The translations under genes were made by a program, and so were the position numbers. Shown here piece by piece: positions 35,175 through 46,035 of a stretch of DNA of 64,000 nucleotides. How positions within the stretch are numbered: position 1 is the first letter of the stretch; the number at the start of each line of letters is the position of its first letter. The notes beneath the pieces are model-generated. The model was not told the origin of the DNA. It made no database searches and saw only the letters and a list, made by a program, of their open reading frames with translations. The DNA comes from Mesodorylaimus sp. YZB2_4 (Eukaryota > Nematoda > Enoplea > Dorylaimida > Dorylaimidae). The stretch lies in assembly GCA_030248295.1 (NCBI GenBank), contig JASANH010001384.1:118080-182079 (forward strand). Reading direction: 5' to 3'.

Positions 35175-35405
35175 CAATGTATCAGCTGCCTGTTCAGCCC
35201 AGCCACACACACGCGCAATGTTAAGCGGACATTTTTTATCGTTCATAACTCGACAACAAATCAACAAAAATGCACAAAATTTTGGGGGTGAGCCATGTTT
35301 GCCATGACCGATGATCGTGCAAAATTTTGTTGGAAATGGCTCGGCCGTTCTCGAGATTCAAAATGCACGTTTTGCTGTTCCAGAGATGACGACGGAAGAC
35401 GATGA
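35175..35405 (+). repeat. Dispersed repeat, inverted partner at 43205-43440
   Basis: The segment aligns in reverse complement with 43205-43440. Shared words include TAACTCGACAACAAA-CAACAAAAATGCACAAAAT, CGTTCTCGAGAT-CAAAATGCACGTTT and TGTTCCAGAGATGACGACG, in diverged form. No coding potential is evident. Confidence 0.75.
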
Positions 35406-36134
35406 CGAAGTACCTACTAGACAAGTCCACAGCAATAACCACTGAACATACAGATGAAAAGTTTGATTTTTCTGAAAGCTCTCATATCAGGGGTTATTCT
35501 TTTGAGAATGAGATTTTAGGATTCGAGCTAATTAAATTTTTTATGCTCAAAGAACTGGATTTCAACACAGATACCACCGGCAGGTGGAATATTTTTGTAA
35601 GCCGTGCAGCGCGAAAGTGCTGGTTTAGCCGTAGTTAGATGGCCAAGAAGACGTTATGCGTTATGACGTTATGTGTGCTGTTACGCGATAAGAGAAAAAT
35701 TCGTTGCTGGAATCTTTTGTACGTTGAGATTTTCAAAAGGGTCGGGTCGGGTCGGATTGAACCAGGAGTGCTGTACCGGGGTCGGAAAAAGTTTTGGATG
35801 TGAAGCTCAACTGGGGCTGATCGTGAGCGGTTCTTTGTTGACTTTATAACCGCGTGAACTGTCTCCGGTTTGGTGGCTACTGAGGCTGCTAAGCTGTGGT
35901 TGTGCATCAGTATTTGACGAGTGCGTCCTTGCTGGACGCTCTAGAAGCGGAGCTATTGTCGGGATAAGCGCTGCACCAGGATGCCTTACCAATGTGAAAA
36001 CTCCCTACCTATTAGAAGTCATATGCAATAGACTACAAAGAGTATAACGTGGGAACATTTTTTGCAAGATACTTGCGTCAGGTAAGAACTACACGGCAAA
36101 TTTCTTGTATGTATTCTGAATTCTCAACCAAAAC
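35406..36134. other. Intergenic DNA with a short GGGTCGGGTC run
   Basis: No gene is recognised. GGGTCGGGTCGGGTCGG at about 35738-35755 recalls the GGGTTGGGTT repeats nearby. Confidence 0.35.
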
Positions 36135-36300
36135 ACAGGTGCGAAAAAAGGTATTGGTATTTATAAAAAATCTGTTATCAGACAACAACAAAGTTAGCCC
36201 AGCCATTGTACTGTGACTGAATGCAGGGCGAGACGAGGTTGGCTGGGCTCCCATGGCGGCGTTTGTAAATAAATTGTGATCAAACAGAATCCCCAGTGAT
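36135..36300 (-). repeat. Dispersed repeat R1, copy c
   Basis: Reverse-strand copy with AATCTGTTATCAGACAACAA, GTTAGCCCAGCCA, GGTTGGCTGGGCTCC and ATTGTGATCAAACAGAAT, matching copies a, b, d and e. Confidence 0.75.
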
Positions 36301-36689
36301 GAAAAGTGTGACAGGGCATCCCCCGCCTCAGCCACTTTCTTCAGGCAATGAAGAGATGGCAAACAGGCTTAGTCATGAGTTCTATTGCAGTAGGTTGGTA
36401 GCCTAAGACGATGCTATTAGCTCCACAGAAGCTAAATTTTCTGCTCTAGTGTCGCTGGCTAGGCTAAACACAAGTTACTCATACCCTCCTACGACATCTG
36501 CGACCTTACTGCAACAAGTCCTCAATTGGTTTGAAAAACTAGGTTCAAGGCAACAGAGGGTCGCATGCATTCCTTCAAAGTACGAATAAGGATGTTCATG
36601 CGGCAGCCTTTCGTGTAAAGCAGAAAGGATAGAATCCGATAGAGAACCGACCCCACGACTTTACGAATCGATTGTGGAAAAGTATAATC
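36301..36689. other. Spacer between R1 copies c and d
   Basis: No gene or additional repeat is recognised. The two R1 copies on either side are in opposite orientation. Confidence 0.35.
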
Positions 36690-36800
36690 CACTCAAGCTT
36701 GCGTCGCTGAGGGAGCCCAGCCAACCTAGTCTCGCCCTGCATTCAGCCAGAGTACAGTGGCTGGGCTAACTCTGTTTTTTGTCGGATAACAGTTTTTTTA
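36690..36800 (+). repeat. Dispersed repeat R1, copy d
   Basis: GAGGGAGCCCAGCCAACCTA, CAGAGTACAGTGGCTGGGCT and GTCGGATAACAG match the R1 core. Confidence 0.75.
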
Positions 36801-37459
36801 GAAATGCGGTCTACATATGATCAGCGTCGAGTTCAGATTCCTTGTCAACGAAACCTGGAACTAAGTATTACACTTACGTGTAGAGGGGCATGGGGTTGTG
36901 GTTGGGCATGTTTTATATATTTGACGAGGAGCAGATCGCATCTTCAAAGTCCATATTCAGCGATAAACGCGCACTAAAAAAGGCTCTGGGTTGAAAAAAT
37001 TTGTCAAACACCGCATTAGCCTCATGAAAACGCAACAGAGCATCAGACAGTATGCACAACATGACCCCAGTTGAGGGATCATTTTCACCAGGGCGCATTT
37101 CACAAGCCTTGTTCCCATAACAAAGAGATGCTGGTCTTCCGTCATCATACAGTAAATTAATTACTCATACGCCAATAGAGCTGCGGTGGCTCACGTCAGT
37201 GCACTAGCGCACGCAGGATTTTGGGGTCGCAGGGGGGCCAACAAAAAAACTTGCGTAACTATGCTATAATTTAGCTCAAGAATGAGCGCCATTTCCCGAG
37301 TGCGGGGGTGGTTGGGGCGGGGGGGGGGGGCGGACGGAGGCAAAATTTTTGCAAAATTGGTCTCTTGCAGACATAATTCCTCACACACTGTTCTATGGAT
37401 AAATTTGCAGGAAAAACCTGTTTCAAGGCAAGAAATGACACTCACGCAGCCAAAAATTT
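36801..37459. other. Intergenic DNA with poly-G tract
   Basis: No gene is recognised. It includes a G run at about 37319-37330. The segment 37190-37240 (GGTGGCTCACGTCAGTGC...GGGGTCGC) looks weakly tRNA-SINE-like. Confidence 0.35.
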
Positions 37460-40030
37460 AAGCCCACCTTTTGCCAAAAAGCATGGATTCTGACCCACCT
37501 AGCTTTCAAACTATAAAAATTAGGACTTGACTGACCTGTTATCTGGCTGCGAGTCGACAGGAGATCGGGTCAGAGCTCGATATCATCTGCTGACAGAACG
37601 ATTTCTTAGTTTCTGCACAGTCAGACTGACATGTCGAATTGGACTAGCTGGGGGGGGGGGGGGGTACTGAATACGTTTTTTGAAACACAGGATCCGTCGA
37701 CTCGAAACCAACGGAATAATGCGGACCAACATTCGAAATCATATCGCAGTGGCTTCGACACGCTGTGGAGTCATTCACATGGTCATGGGGACCTTGAGTG
37801 GAAAAGTGGTTTTTTTGGGTTGGTTTCGAAAAAAGGTTAACTCAAAACCAGCCTGTCTAAAAACCTGACCCAACCCAGCCCAAAAACCCAAAAAATGGTT
37901 TGGGTTTTGGGTTGGTTTGGGACCCAATGTCAGACCTGGCCGCGTTCGAAGTGAGAGATTTTTCATCTAGGTACAAGTGACTCGTGCTTCACCAAAATAA
38001 GCCATCGACATTTCCGAGCGTTACAGGATTTATGTATTAAACAAGAACTAATGTATAACCGATCTGATTCATGAACTCACAAGTTTTCTGAAAAAGAACA
38101 GCGAAATCCCCAATTATCGGCTGAGTAATAGACCATCCCAGTCAGTGCTTTCTCACAAAAAAAGCACAGACTTGTTACTTGTGAGCGATTTTCTACGAGT
38201 CAGGAGGAGGTTCGTCGGCCTCGCAGGGGCCTTTTCTTTGGTTTAGCTAGTTTTTAAATGGAACTCCTGCCTTTTCATCCTTTGGCGGGTGAACATGATG
38301 ATGGGAGATCAGTATATAACGTTATCTGTTCGAGGAACAGGGTTTGTAAGATTTTAGTGCCCTGGTGAAAATGGTCCCTCAGCTGGGGTCATGTTATTTG
38401 AAAAGGGAATCGTCATTAAGATATGAGAAACATCTCAGATTGACGACGTGTTTTTGAAGGAATATAAAAAGCAAATTTGAAAACGCGGTCATATGAGATT
38501 ATGTTTGTTTTAATCAGCTGCCAGATACGCTGCTTCTGGTATCGCTGGAGATCCTTCTAAACGTATATAAAAGGGCGCGACTCACTCAACTGCTCAAAAA
38601 TCTGTGCATCGTAAGGTCAAAGTTAGAGTTGCCCAAGTACGCTGTCAAAATGTGCTACCCAGAGCCCTGGGAGGCTCTTCCACTGGTATCGCGACGATTC
38701 CCCCACTTGGTCGTTTCCCCCACCGAGACGACTCCCCCCACTGTGTCGTTTCCCCCACCTCGTCTGGTGGGGGAGTCGACTCACTGAGACATGCGACGTT
38801 TCCCCCACTGTGACGATTCCCCCACCGTGTCGTTTCCCCCACCATAATTTTCTCCTGATATGCAGGTAGGTGCGACTTGGGTCGCAAAAGGCAGCACGTG
38901 TGTGATTGGATGTGTGTGGCAGGATGATAGGTTTGGCTTGTAGGGTGAGGGGCAGTGTAAAGTACAAGTTTGGTGCTGCAGCTCGACGTGCAAGGTATTC
39001 AGGCTACAAACTTTTTGAACTCCCTACTTATTGCAGACTCGCAACTTACGCTGCTTATACGAATGTATGTAAGACCAGACCAGGTTTTCTGTGCCAATAA
39101 AGGCATGTTTCAAATCCAGATGTACGGATAGAACTACCTCACTGTGAATCGGGAAAAAACAGAAGACATAAATTTAGGCAGGACCTTGGGTGAATTCACC
39201 AGCATGACAGCTGCAGATTTTGGCAAAGTAGTTTTCTCATTCACGATGCATTAGGCTCGTCTTCGTTCTTGAACCAGGCGAGCGTGGTCCAAGGAGCAAA
39301 CGTGAAGCAAGCATTTTAGGCCCTATCACAACATGGCTTTTGGAGCACGGCAGTCGAACGATGATTCAACAAAATCGTGGAGTATTTGAGGCATATTTCA
39401 TGTCTTCTAGGACAAGCGACGAAGATTTATGGATGAGTATGTACTTATTCTCATACAAAGGCTCAAAATTTGGATAGCCGCAGTTTCTCTCCCACCACAA
39501 AAGTGATGGTGGTGGAATCGTCTCAGTGAGGAAACATCGCATGTCTCAGTGAGTCGTTTCCCCCAACAGACACTGTGGGGGGGGGGGGGGGGGGGAGGGG
39601 GGGGGGGGGGGGAAACATCGCATGTCTCAGTGAGTCGTTTCCCCCAACAGACACTGTGGGGGGGGGGGGGGGGAACGACACAGTGGGGGGAATCGTCTCA
39701 GTGGGGTAATCGACCAAGTGGGGGAATCTTCTCACAATCCTTCCACTAACCTCACAACTGCTCTCTCAGGGGAGACTTTCGAGCAAAGCAACTATGCCAA
39801 GATCGCTTTTCCTGAGGTCGTTTAGAAAAGAGTTATAGCATTTTCACAAAATACTGTTAACATATACGTAGGTACCTTACTGAACAAAGGGGTTTTTTGG
39901 TTTTAGCTAATTTTTTCTAAAAAATACGGGTTTTATGGGTTCGGTTTGGGTTCACGTGCGAATGGGTTGGGTTTAACTTCAAAATTTTTGGAAAGGGCTT
40001 GGGTCGAACTGTGAACCCATTTTCGGACCT
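37460..40030 (+). repeat. Dispersed element, copy B (composite, interrupted by a foldback insertion)
   Basis: 37460-37715 aligns with 9070-9300, and 37800-37945 with 10645-10790. 38630-38684 plus 39740-39800 align with the continuous stretch about 9380-9480. 39893-40030 resembles the GGGTTGGGTT tail at 9487-9570. The foldback insertion at 38685-39739 interrupts it. A poly-G run lies at about 37651-37664. Confidence 0.7.
38685..39739. mobile_element. Foldback/MITE-like insertion with 8-bp target duplication
   Basis: Both ends carry inverted arrays of short C/G-rich units (GATTCCCCCACTTGGTCG and relatives) at about 38691-38840 and about 39520-39739. The direct repeat CTTCCACT lies immediately outside both ends (38677-38684 and 39740-39747). 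The homologous uninterrupted sequence at 9428-9435 (CTTCCAAT) acts as the empty site. The 1,055-bp interior has no transposase frame that I recognise. Long poly-G runs at 39578-39611 and 39658-39672 have expanded within the right arm. Confidence 0.85.
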
Positions 40031-41497
40031 GGGCAGATAGGAGGGCAGATACATGGAAAATAATTTTTGAATGGGTTGTTGAGATGTATCTGAGATAGAT
40101 CATGATCATATTGTGGCTCTTCTCATCAAACTGTCCAGTTTCTCTTTGTTCGCTGATCACCCGCTAAAACATCAAGTAGCACCAGTACGATTCCCGTTCT
40201 TGCTGATCTACAAAAATACAGCTACTTACTTTACGTTTCAAACGGTCTATATACTTCCTGGACTGTTGCGGAGGTGTGATAAAGTCAGGTAAGCTTTTGA
40301 CCAGGATGTGTGCAAGATATGCGAGAATCCTACGATTAGTTTTCGCGAAATTTTAATCAGCGTAATGTACCCATAGAAGCGTCTTGTGAAATGTGTTTCC
40401 TGTACTGAATATGGTCTCGCAAATTTGACAAAAGGGCTAAACTGGTGTCTTTGTTTTTAATTTTTTGGGCTCTAGCTCATTTTGCCTGTATAGCTGGCTA
40501 GCTGTCAGGCATTGTAAGCAAGGCTGTGCAAGGCATTCAGACAGGGTTTCTGTATGTTCGACCCATGTTAAACATGGGTTGCCAAGCTTCAATTTTTACC
40601 TCCTTTTTTATGTGTGAATTAGATGCGCTTATGAGTGGTGATAGTGATGCAACAATGCTTTTTTGTGCACACTCGATTTTCACGGGATTATCCAAAAAAC
40701 GTTTTTTTTGAAAATGCTTCGGCGATATTGGCCATAATTCACTGGCCTTCCGGTCTTTCTCGATCAACGACACATCAGGTGTTCGCAATTACAGGATGAG
40801 GATGTAGATGAGGAATCGAAAAGTTTCTATCTTTCACCTAGCTCGAGATATTGGGCGCCAAAGTTGGAGGTCCCGTACAAGTTGACCACTTTTAGACCTC
40901 CTACTCGTTTATGCTAACTGTGAGACGGGGTTTGACCAGCCTAAAATAGGCCCATCCATCTAGCTTTCAACATTACCCCCCCCCCCCCCCATCGTCTATA
41001 CTGTAGCCTTATATTTGATATCCAAATATGCAAAAAACTGCAGCCAACTACAGGAAATTTTCAGAAAACTCGATTTTTGATAATCTTGCATACCAGATCA
41101 CTGAACCAGACATTACTTTTCAGATAGCGCATGAACCATGGAATCGACTGGTTTTTCCTGGTTGAAATTCGCCGCACTGTGCATCTCCACTCGTTATTGC
41201 AGTGCAGTGCCTCAAAGAGTCAGCACTGACCACCTCGTCCAAAACCCTAAAAGTCGTGCTCACAATCAGCTCTCACCCTCCCTTCGGCGATTCTGTTAGA
41301 CAAAAGCTACTCCCATCGACTCCTAGATCAGATTTTTGGAACGGGGAATTTTATCTACGACTGACAAGACGAGTCTCGGAGGCCTTCTTCCAAGAGCAAA
41401 TAATAGCACCAACTCGCATTCACGCAGCGCAGCTAAGAACAAGTTTGATTTAGCCGGAGTTGCCTGCAGCTAGTCAGCAATCAAGCCTTGTAAGAAA
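40031..41497. other. Intergenic DNA
   Basis: No gene is recognised. A poly-C run lies at 40977-40990. Confidence 0.35.
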
Positions 41498-41846
41498 GCG
41501 GCCGCGGTGGTGCAGAGGTTCGGCGTTCGTCTCTCCATATTGCTGGACTCGTCCCGGGTTCGATCCCCGGTGATGGAGGTCAGTTTGTGAACCATATACC
41601 ATCGCTGACCTTGCACGCCAGGCCGTGGGTGACTCACCCGGTACCGCCGAGGTGCTCCGAGTGGAGAGACGGAAGCCAAATGAGGAGGCAGTCTCGGCTG
41701 TCGAGCACCGACACGGTTCAAAGCCCGCCCGCCATCGTCCGAGGAAGTCGATGTCCAGTCCCTCGCGTGGAGGTGCTCCTAGTGGAGACACGCAGAGTGA
41801 AGTTGCTGTGTGCCGGTCCCCGCACAGCCTTGCTTATAAGGTTTGA
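41498..41846 (+). mobile_element. tRNA-derived SINE, copy 1 (A and B boxes present)
   Basis: A tRNA-like head carries an A-box-like TGGTGCAGAGG (41508-41518) and a canonical B box GGTTCGATCCC (41557-41567). These are spaced for an internal RNA polymerase III promoter. A tRNA-unrelated body of about 250 bp follows, with GCTGACCTTGCACGCCAGGC and two GAGGTGCTCC motifs. The body is shared with 32911-33157. I do not recognise it as a named SINE. Confidence 0.85.
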
Positions 41847-42369
41847 CTGCTGGCCGAGTATAGGCAAAACCCACGGGCTCGAATGAAACAGAATAAAGCA
41901 CTGCCTCCATCAGGTCAGGCGCAATGCAGTGTGTACAATCAGCTAGCTGACCATAGGTGGCATACAGCTCGCTAACCTTAGGCATAATCTTCGCTGGTGG
42001 TGGCACAGCACCAGACGTGATATATCTACGTTTATGTTGCATACAGGGCGAGGCTCACAATCGTAATCCCACACTCACCCATAGTGCATGCCTCTGTGAT
42101 GTACTCGATGCACCGTGGAGTCATGGGGTCGATTCCCTGCGGGATTTCATGTTTTCTGTTTTTCACCATAGGCTAGTACCCACATGGATATACTTATTCG
42201 TATTTTGGAGTAAGTTAGCAAGCTGGTGGTTTTGGAATACTTTTGCCTTTTGTTACCTCGAACTTACTTGGGAAACAGTGAGGACTTGCTGCAGTAAGTG
42301 CATCTGTCGTGACAGCATGAGTACTGCATGTCTAGCACACGCCCTGTTACACTTTTTATTACTGACAGT

Positions 42370-42735
42370 GTAGCCATTCTGTTTGATCACAATTTTTCTA
42401 GAAACGCCGCCGAGGAAGCCCAGCCAACCTCGTTTGCCTCGCATTTGGTTAGAGTAGGGTGGCTGGGCTAACCTTTTTGTTGTCTGGTAACAGATTTTAT
42501 TTAGAAATAATAGTACTTTTTCGCACCAATATTTGGGTTAGGAATTCAGCATAGCTAGAACAAAATTTGTCGTCTAATCCCTCCTGAGCTGACGCAAATT
42601 TCGTACAAAGAAGGTTGTCACTTTATGCTCGGTCACTGTAGCCTATTGCGTATAAGTTTCAGAGTGGCTCGGCTAAACAAGCAACTAATGTGGCTGTTTT
42701 AGGCAGGGGGTTTTCACACGCTTCAAAAGCACTCC
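42370..42735 (+). repeat. Dispersed repeat R1, copy e (long form)
   Basis: It begins CATTCTGTTTGATCACAA, contains GAAGCCCAGCCAACCTCG, GGCTGGGCTAACC and GTTGTCTGGTAACAG, and continues through TGAGCTGACGCAAATTTCG. The long form parallels copy b. The word GGCTAAACAAGCAACTA near 42672 recurs at 43421, inside another repeat. Confidence 0.75.
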
Positions 42736-43204
42736 ATTGCCGGCTGAGCCAGTGCCGTATTGTGCTGGTTATGCCAGCAAAAAAATCAGCAAATTCGAAT
42801 TATTTTCTGGTGGCAAACGGGCTCAATTTCCGCAACAAATATTCTTTGTTACAGAGTGTACAGTAGATCGCAAGTAGATTTTTCAAAAACTTTGAGCTTA
42901 GAAATCAAAGTAAAAAAACAAGCCTACTAATTCGCCAAAATAAAGCAAAATATTCAATCAAACTGAACAGAAAAGAACACTCGTCTCGGCCAGTACGTAA
43001 TTTTAACGAAGGGTAACTACGGCTAACGGAAACAGCACTCACGCGCAACACGGCTAATAAAAATACGTTAAAATCCAGTTTTTCAAGCACAAAAAATTGG
43101 CTCGAATCTTAAAATCCCACCCTCAAAAGAATAATTCCCGCTATGAGAGCTTTCAGAAAAACCAACTCTTTTGTCCGCACCTTCAGTGGTTCTTGCTGCA
43201 GACG

Positions 43205-43440
43205 CGACTTTTAAAAGTATTCCTCGTCGTCGTCATCTCTGGAACAGCGAAACGTGCATTTTGGATCTCGAGAACGGCTAAACCATTTCGACTAAAATTC
43301 TGCATTATTGGCCATGGAAAACATAGCTCACTCCCTAAATTTTGTGCATTTTTGTTGGTTTGTTGTCGAGTTATGGATGAGCAAAGTTGTCCGCTTGACA
43401 TTGCGCGTCTGCGTGGCTGGGCTAAACAAGCAACTACCGT
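43205..43440 (-). repeat. Dispersed repeat, inverted partner of 35175-35405
   Basis: Reverse-complement copy of 35175-35405 with roughly 75-80% matching bases by eye, 8 kb away. It lies just downstream of the THUMPD1-like gene's stop codon. Confidence 0.75.
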
Positions 43441-43575
43441 GCCTGTTGATCAATGTGCCAGCTTTTATTCATTCTCGCCCGAACATAAGAAACAAAACGC
43501 TGAATATCTCAAATTTCAAAATTTCATGTTGATAAAATCGATTTGACCATTAATCAACAAAAAATCAGTAATCAA

Positions 43576-45650
43576 TCACTTTGAAATCGATGACTGATTA
43601 CTGCCTGGCTTACCCACCATATGCAAATTGTACTTGCACAGTTCCATGTAGTCGTCCACAATACTTATGCAAGCTACAGTCTTTAGGACTTCGACCAACA
43701 CCGCTTTCTTGGGCTTCTCCAAATCCACTTTGACCATTGGATTGGTAGCGAGGATCAGCTCGCCTACGACTCGAATGACATCATCGCGTCTCAAATGATC
43801 GTTATTACGGGCCTTGTAAAATATCGCATAACTCATTTGCTCATTGGAATTCTTATCAGTGGCGAAATGACGGGATAAGAAATCCTTGTTCGCGATGAGA
43901 GTACGCTCGATATCGTCGGCATAAGCTTTGCAAGTTAACTCAATAGGCAACAAGCGTTGTAGAAAACGAGACTGGCATTTTCCGCTTTCTAAAATGCAAA
44001 AACGGGTATTGGTCTTGACAGACGAATAATGAATTATTAAGCATTATTTTGACCGGACAGGTGAAATTCTAGGTTTCTGCCGGGACTAACCAGGATTTGT
44101 GAGAGGAAGGCTAGTCAGCCACACACAAGGGCCATGTAGACTCAATTCGGGGAGCAGCCGCACATGTCGGCCGTAAGCGAGGAGAGGGTACCCCATTGGG
44201 ACTAAATGCACAGAGTGAAAATCAGAGCGGGAACTCAAGACAAGTCACTCAACCTCGTGTCTGACTCTGACCAGACAGGCAGACCAGTTCCCTGAACCAG
44301 TGCACAGATAGGTGTAAATATCCACGTGTAACCAGCGCACCCAGGCGGCGGGAAATAGTGGACACCGAAGTTTCTTAGGCAGAAAACTCCGACTGGATGA
44401 AGGCAAGTTCGCGACTATACTTGTCGTAAAAACATCAACCAGACCGGTTGGCGTCTCCAAGCCAGGGGAGAGTGTCGATCTCCCAGCCGCCAGGAATGTT
44501 GGTTACACCGCACACATCCAGGATTATTTCTCACTTCACTCGTCTGTCACCAAACTTTTACAGCTTCTCTTTACCCCACTTACTTTTGATATCCATCAGT
44601 ATCTCGTGCACCATCTCACATGGGTTCAAGTCCGTTGTTGATGTCGTGGCGATGAACAGATTATTCGATACACCCGTTTCGACGGCCATAAATCGCTTCG
44701 CTGTGATCAGTGTCTTCGATCCCGCACCACCGGCCGAATCTGCTTGCTCGTTGGAAGCATCGTCCCGACCAGCCAAAGCATCGCATTCTTGTTTCAGTGC
44801 TGATTCCAAATCGTCATCATCGTCTTCGTCGCTCGATTGAGACTTTGTCTTTTTTTGCAAGTCATCCTCCTAAAATCAAAGGAGTGACTAAGGACGGCGG
44901 TGTCAGATTTCTGTGTCAATGATGCATCATTGTTATCGTCCTCAATTTCATATCACAAAAAATTATGTTTCTGAACGCTTTTTTCTAGGTCGAAGCAGCG
45001 TTCTTTGCTACTGCGTTTGTGCGATGCGATTGGCCTGCTGAACAATACAGGGTTCCCACGGACTTTTAAAAATTGAAATTAAGGCTATTTTAAGGCTCCT
45101 ATAAGCCAAAAACTCAAAAATTCTGGTAACGATGATAAATATTTAACGCGGACGACGTACGACTTTCCCTTCTAAGTTCAAAATTCGGACTAGAAAGGAC
45201 GACGCTGGTCGCGATAGCGCACGCAAATTGAGGCTTTTTTGGTTTTTTGGGCAGAGAATCCAGGATTTCAGGCTTTTTCAGGCTTTTCGGGGTGAGAACT
45301 GAAAATCAGGCTTTTTTCAGGCTTTTCAGGCTTTCAGGCGCTCGTGGGAACCCTGATAATAAATCGGTCACCTAAAAATTACTTACTTCTTTTCCACTTT
45401 CCTTTTCCTTCCCACCACCGCCATTTTGATCAAACACAGTTCGATCGGCGTATTCGTTCAGCAAATTAAACACTTCTCTTTTACATTTTCCTTCGTCCTT
45501 ATTGCTACAAGTTGCGATAAATCCTTTCATTCCAAGTTCTAATCGACTCCATTTTCCTTTTTTTGCCGCCGAACCACCACCGCTTGCCCCGCGACCAGGC
45601 TGGAAATATCGTTTGCGATCTTTCCGTGTTGTGGATTTTTGTTGATCCAT
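43576..45650 (-). CDS. THUMPD1: THUMPD1/Tan1-like tRNA acetylation adaptor, 320 aa
   Basis: The family binds tRNA through a THUMP domain and helps NAT10/Kre33 make N4-acetylcytidine. Three exons join in phase: 45650-45387, 44869-44584 and 43988-43576. The N-terminus is basic (DRKRYF, residues about 11-16) and has GMKGFIATCSNKDEGKCKRE, the usual Tan1 start (vertebrate form: G-GFL-TC--NE-KC--E). An acidic DEDDDDD insert follows. The THUMP region carries FMAVETGVSNNLFI, LPIELTCKAY, YAIFYKARNN and KVDLEKPKKAVLVEVLKTVA. The C-terminus contains YNLHMV, as in human THUMPD1. The length is slightly under the human protein. Both introns contain TIR elements (45048-45355 and 44326-44508). Confidence 0.92.
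44326..44508 (-). mobile_element. MITE-like element, copy 3
   Basis: GTGTAACCAGC (44326-44336) and GTTGGTTACAC (44498-44508) form terminal inverted repeats of this 183-bp element in the second intron of the THUMPD1-like gene. Internal blocks match copies at 3207-3333 and 20605-20692. Confidence 0.75.
45048..45355. mobile_element. 308-bp TIR element in THUMPD1 intron 1
   Basis: The perfect 13-bp terminal inverted repeats CAGGGTTCCCACG (45048-45060) and its complement (45343-45355) are flanked by ATA on both sides. The interior has many CAGGCTTTT units. It has no coding capacity. Termini starting CAGGG are hAT-like, but a 3-bp flanking repeat does not fit hAT, so the superfamily is unclear. 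Confidence 0.8.
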
Positions 45651-46035
45651 ATCCACTAAGAATATTAACTGTTTTACCGATTTAATGTTTTTAAAATACT
45701 TCGAGCCGAAAACGAAATGTTCAAGAAAAGAACTCGCATTCACCCCGTTACCCGCTCCCTAGCAGACATCACCTGGCTTGTGATTGGTCGAGGATTAGTC
45801 ACGTGACTGTGGCTTCCTGATTGGTCAGAGTAGAACCCCGTTTCATAGAGTATTTGTGTGGCTTCCATAAAGATATGGATCTTTAACATTAATGCTTTTT
45901 ACCACCTTTTCAAGTTCTCATGCGTGCTTTACAGAAACCACAATCAAAATATGGGATAATCAGGAAGAACAAGAACAGCGAAAAATAAAGTTGACAAGAA
46001 AATTCTTAGAATCATGGATATTTGTATTCTATCAA

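Noticed and set aside
38623-39749. Gly/Pro-rich open frames across the foldback element
   Set aside because: They are translations of the C/G-rich arrays and poly-G runs.
42085-42150. B-box-like GGGTCGATTCCC, and a similar string at 37190-37240
   Set aside because: A-box and body similarity to the SINE are missing. Possibly another degraded tRNA-SINE, but not supportable.
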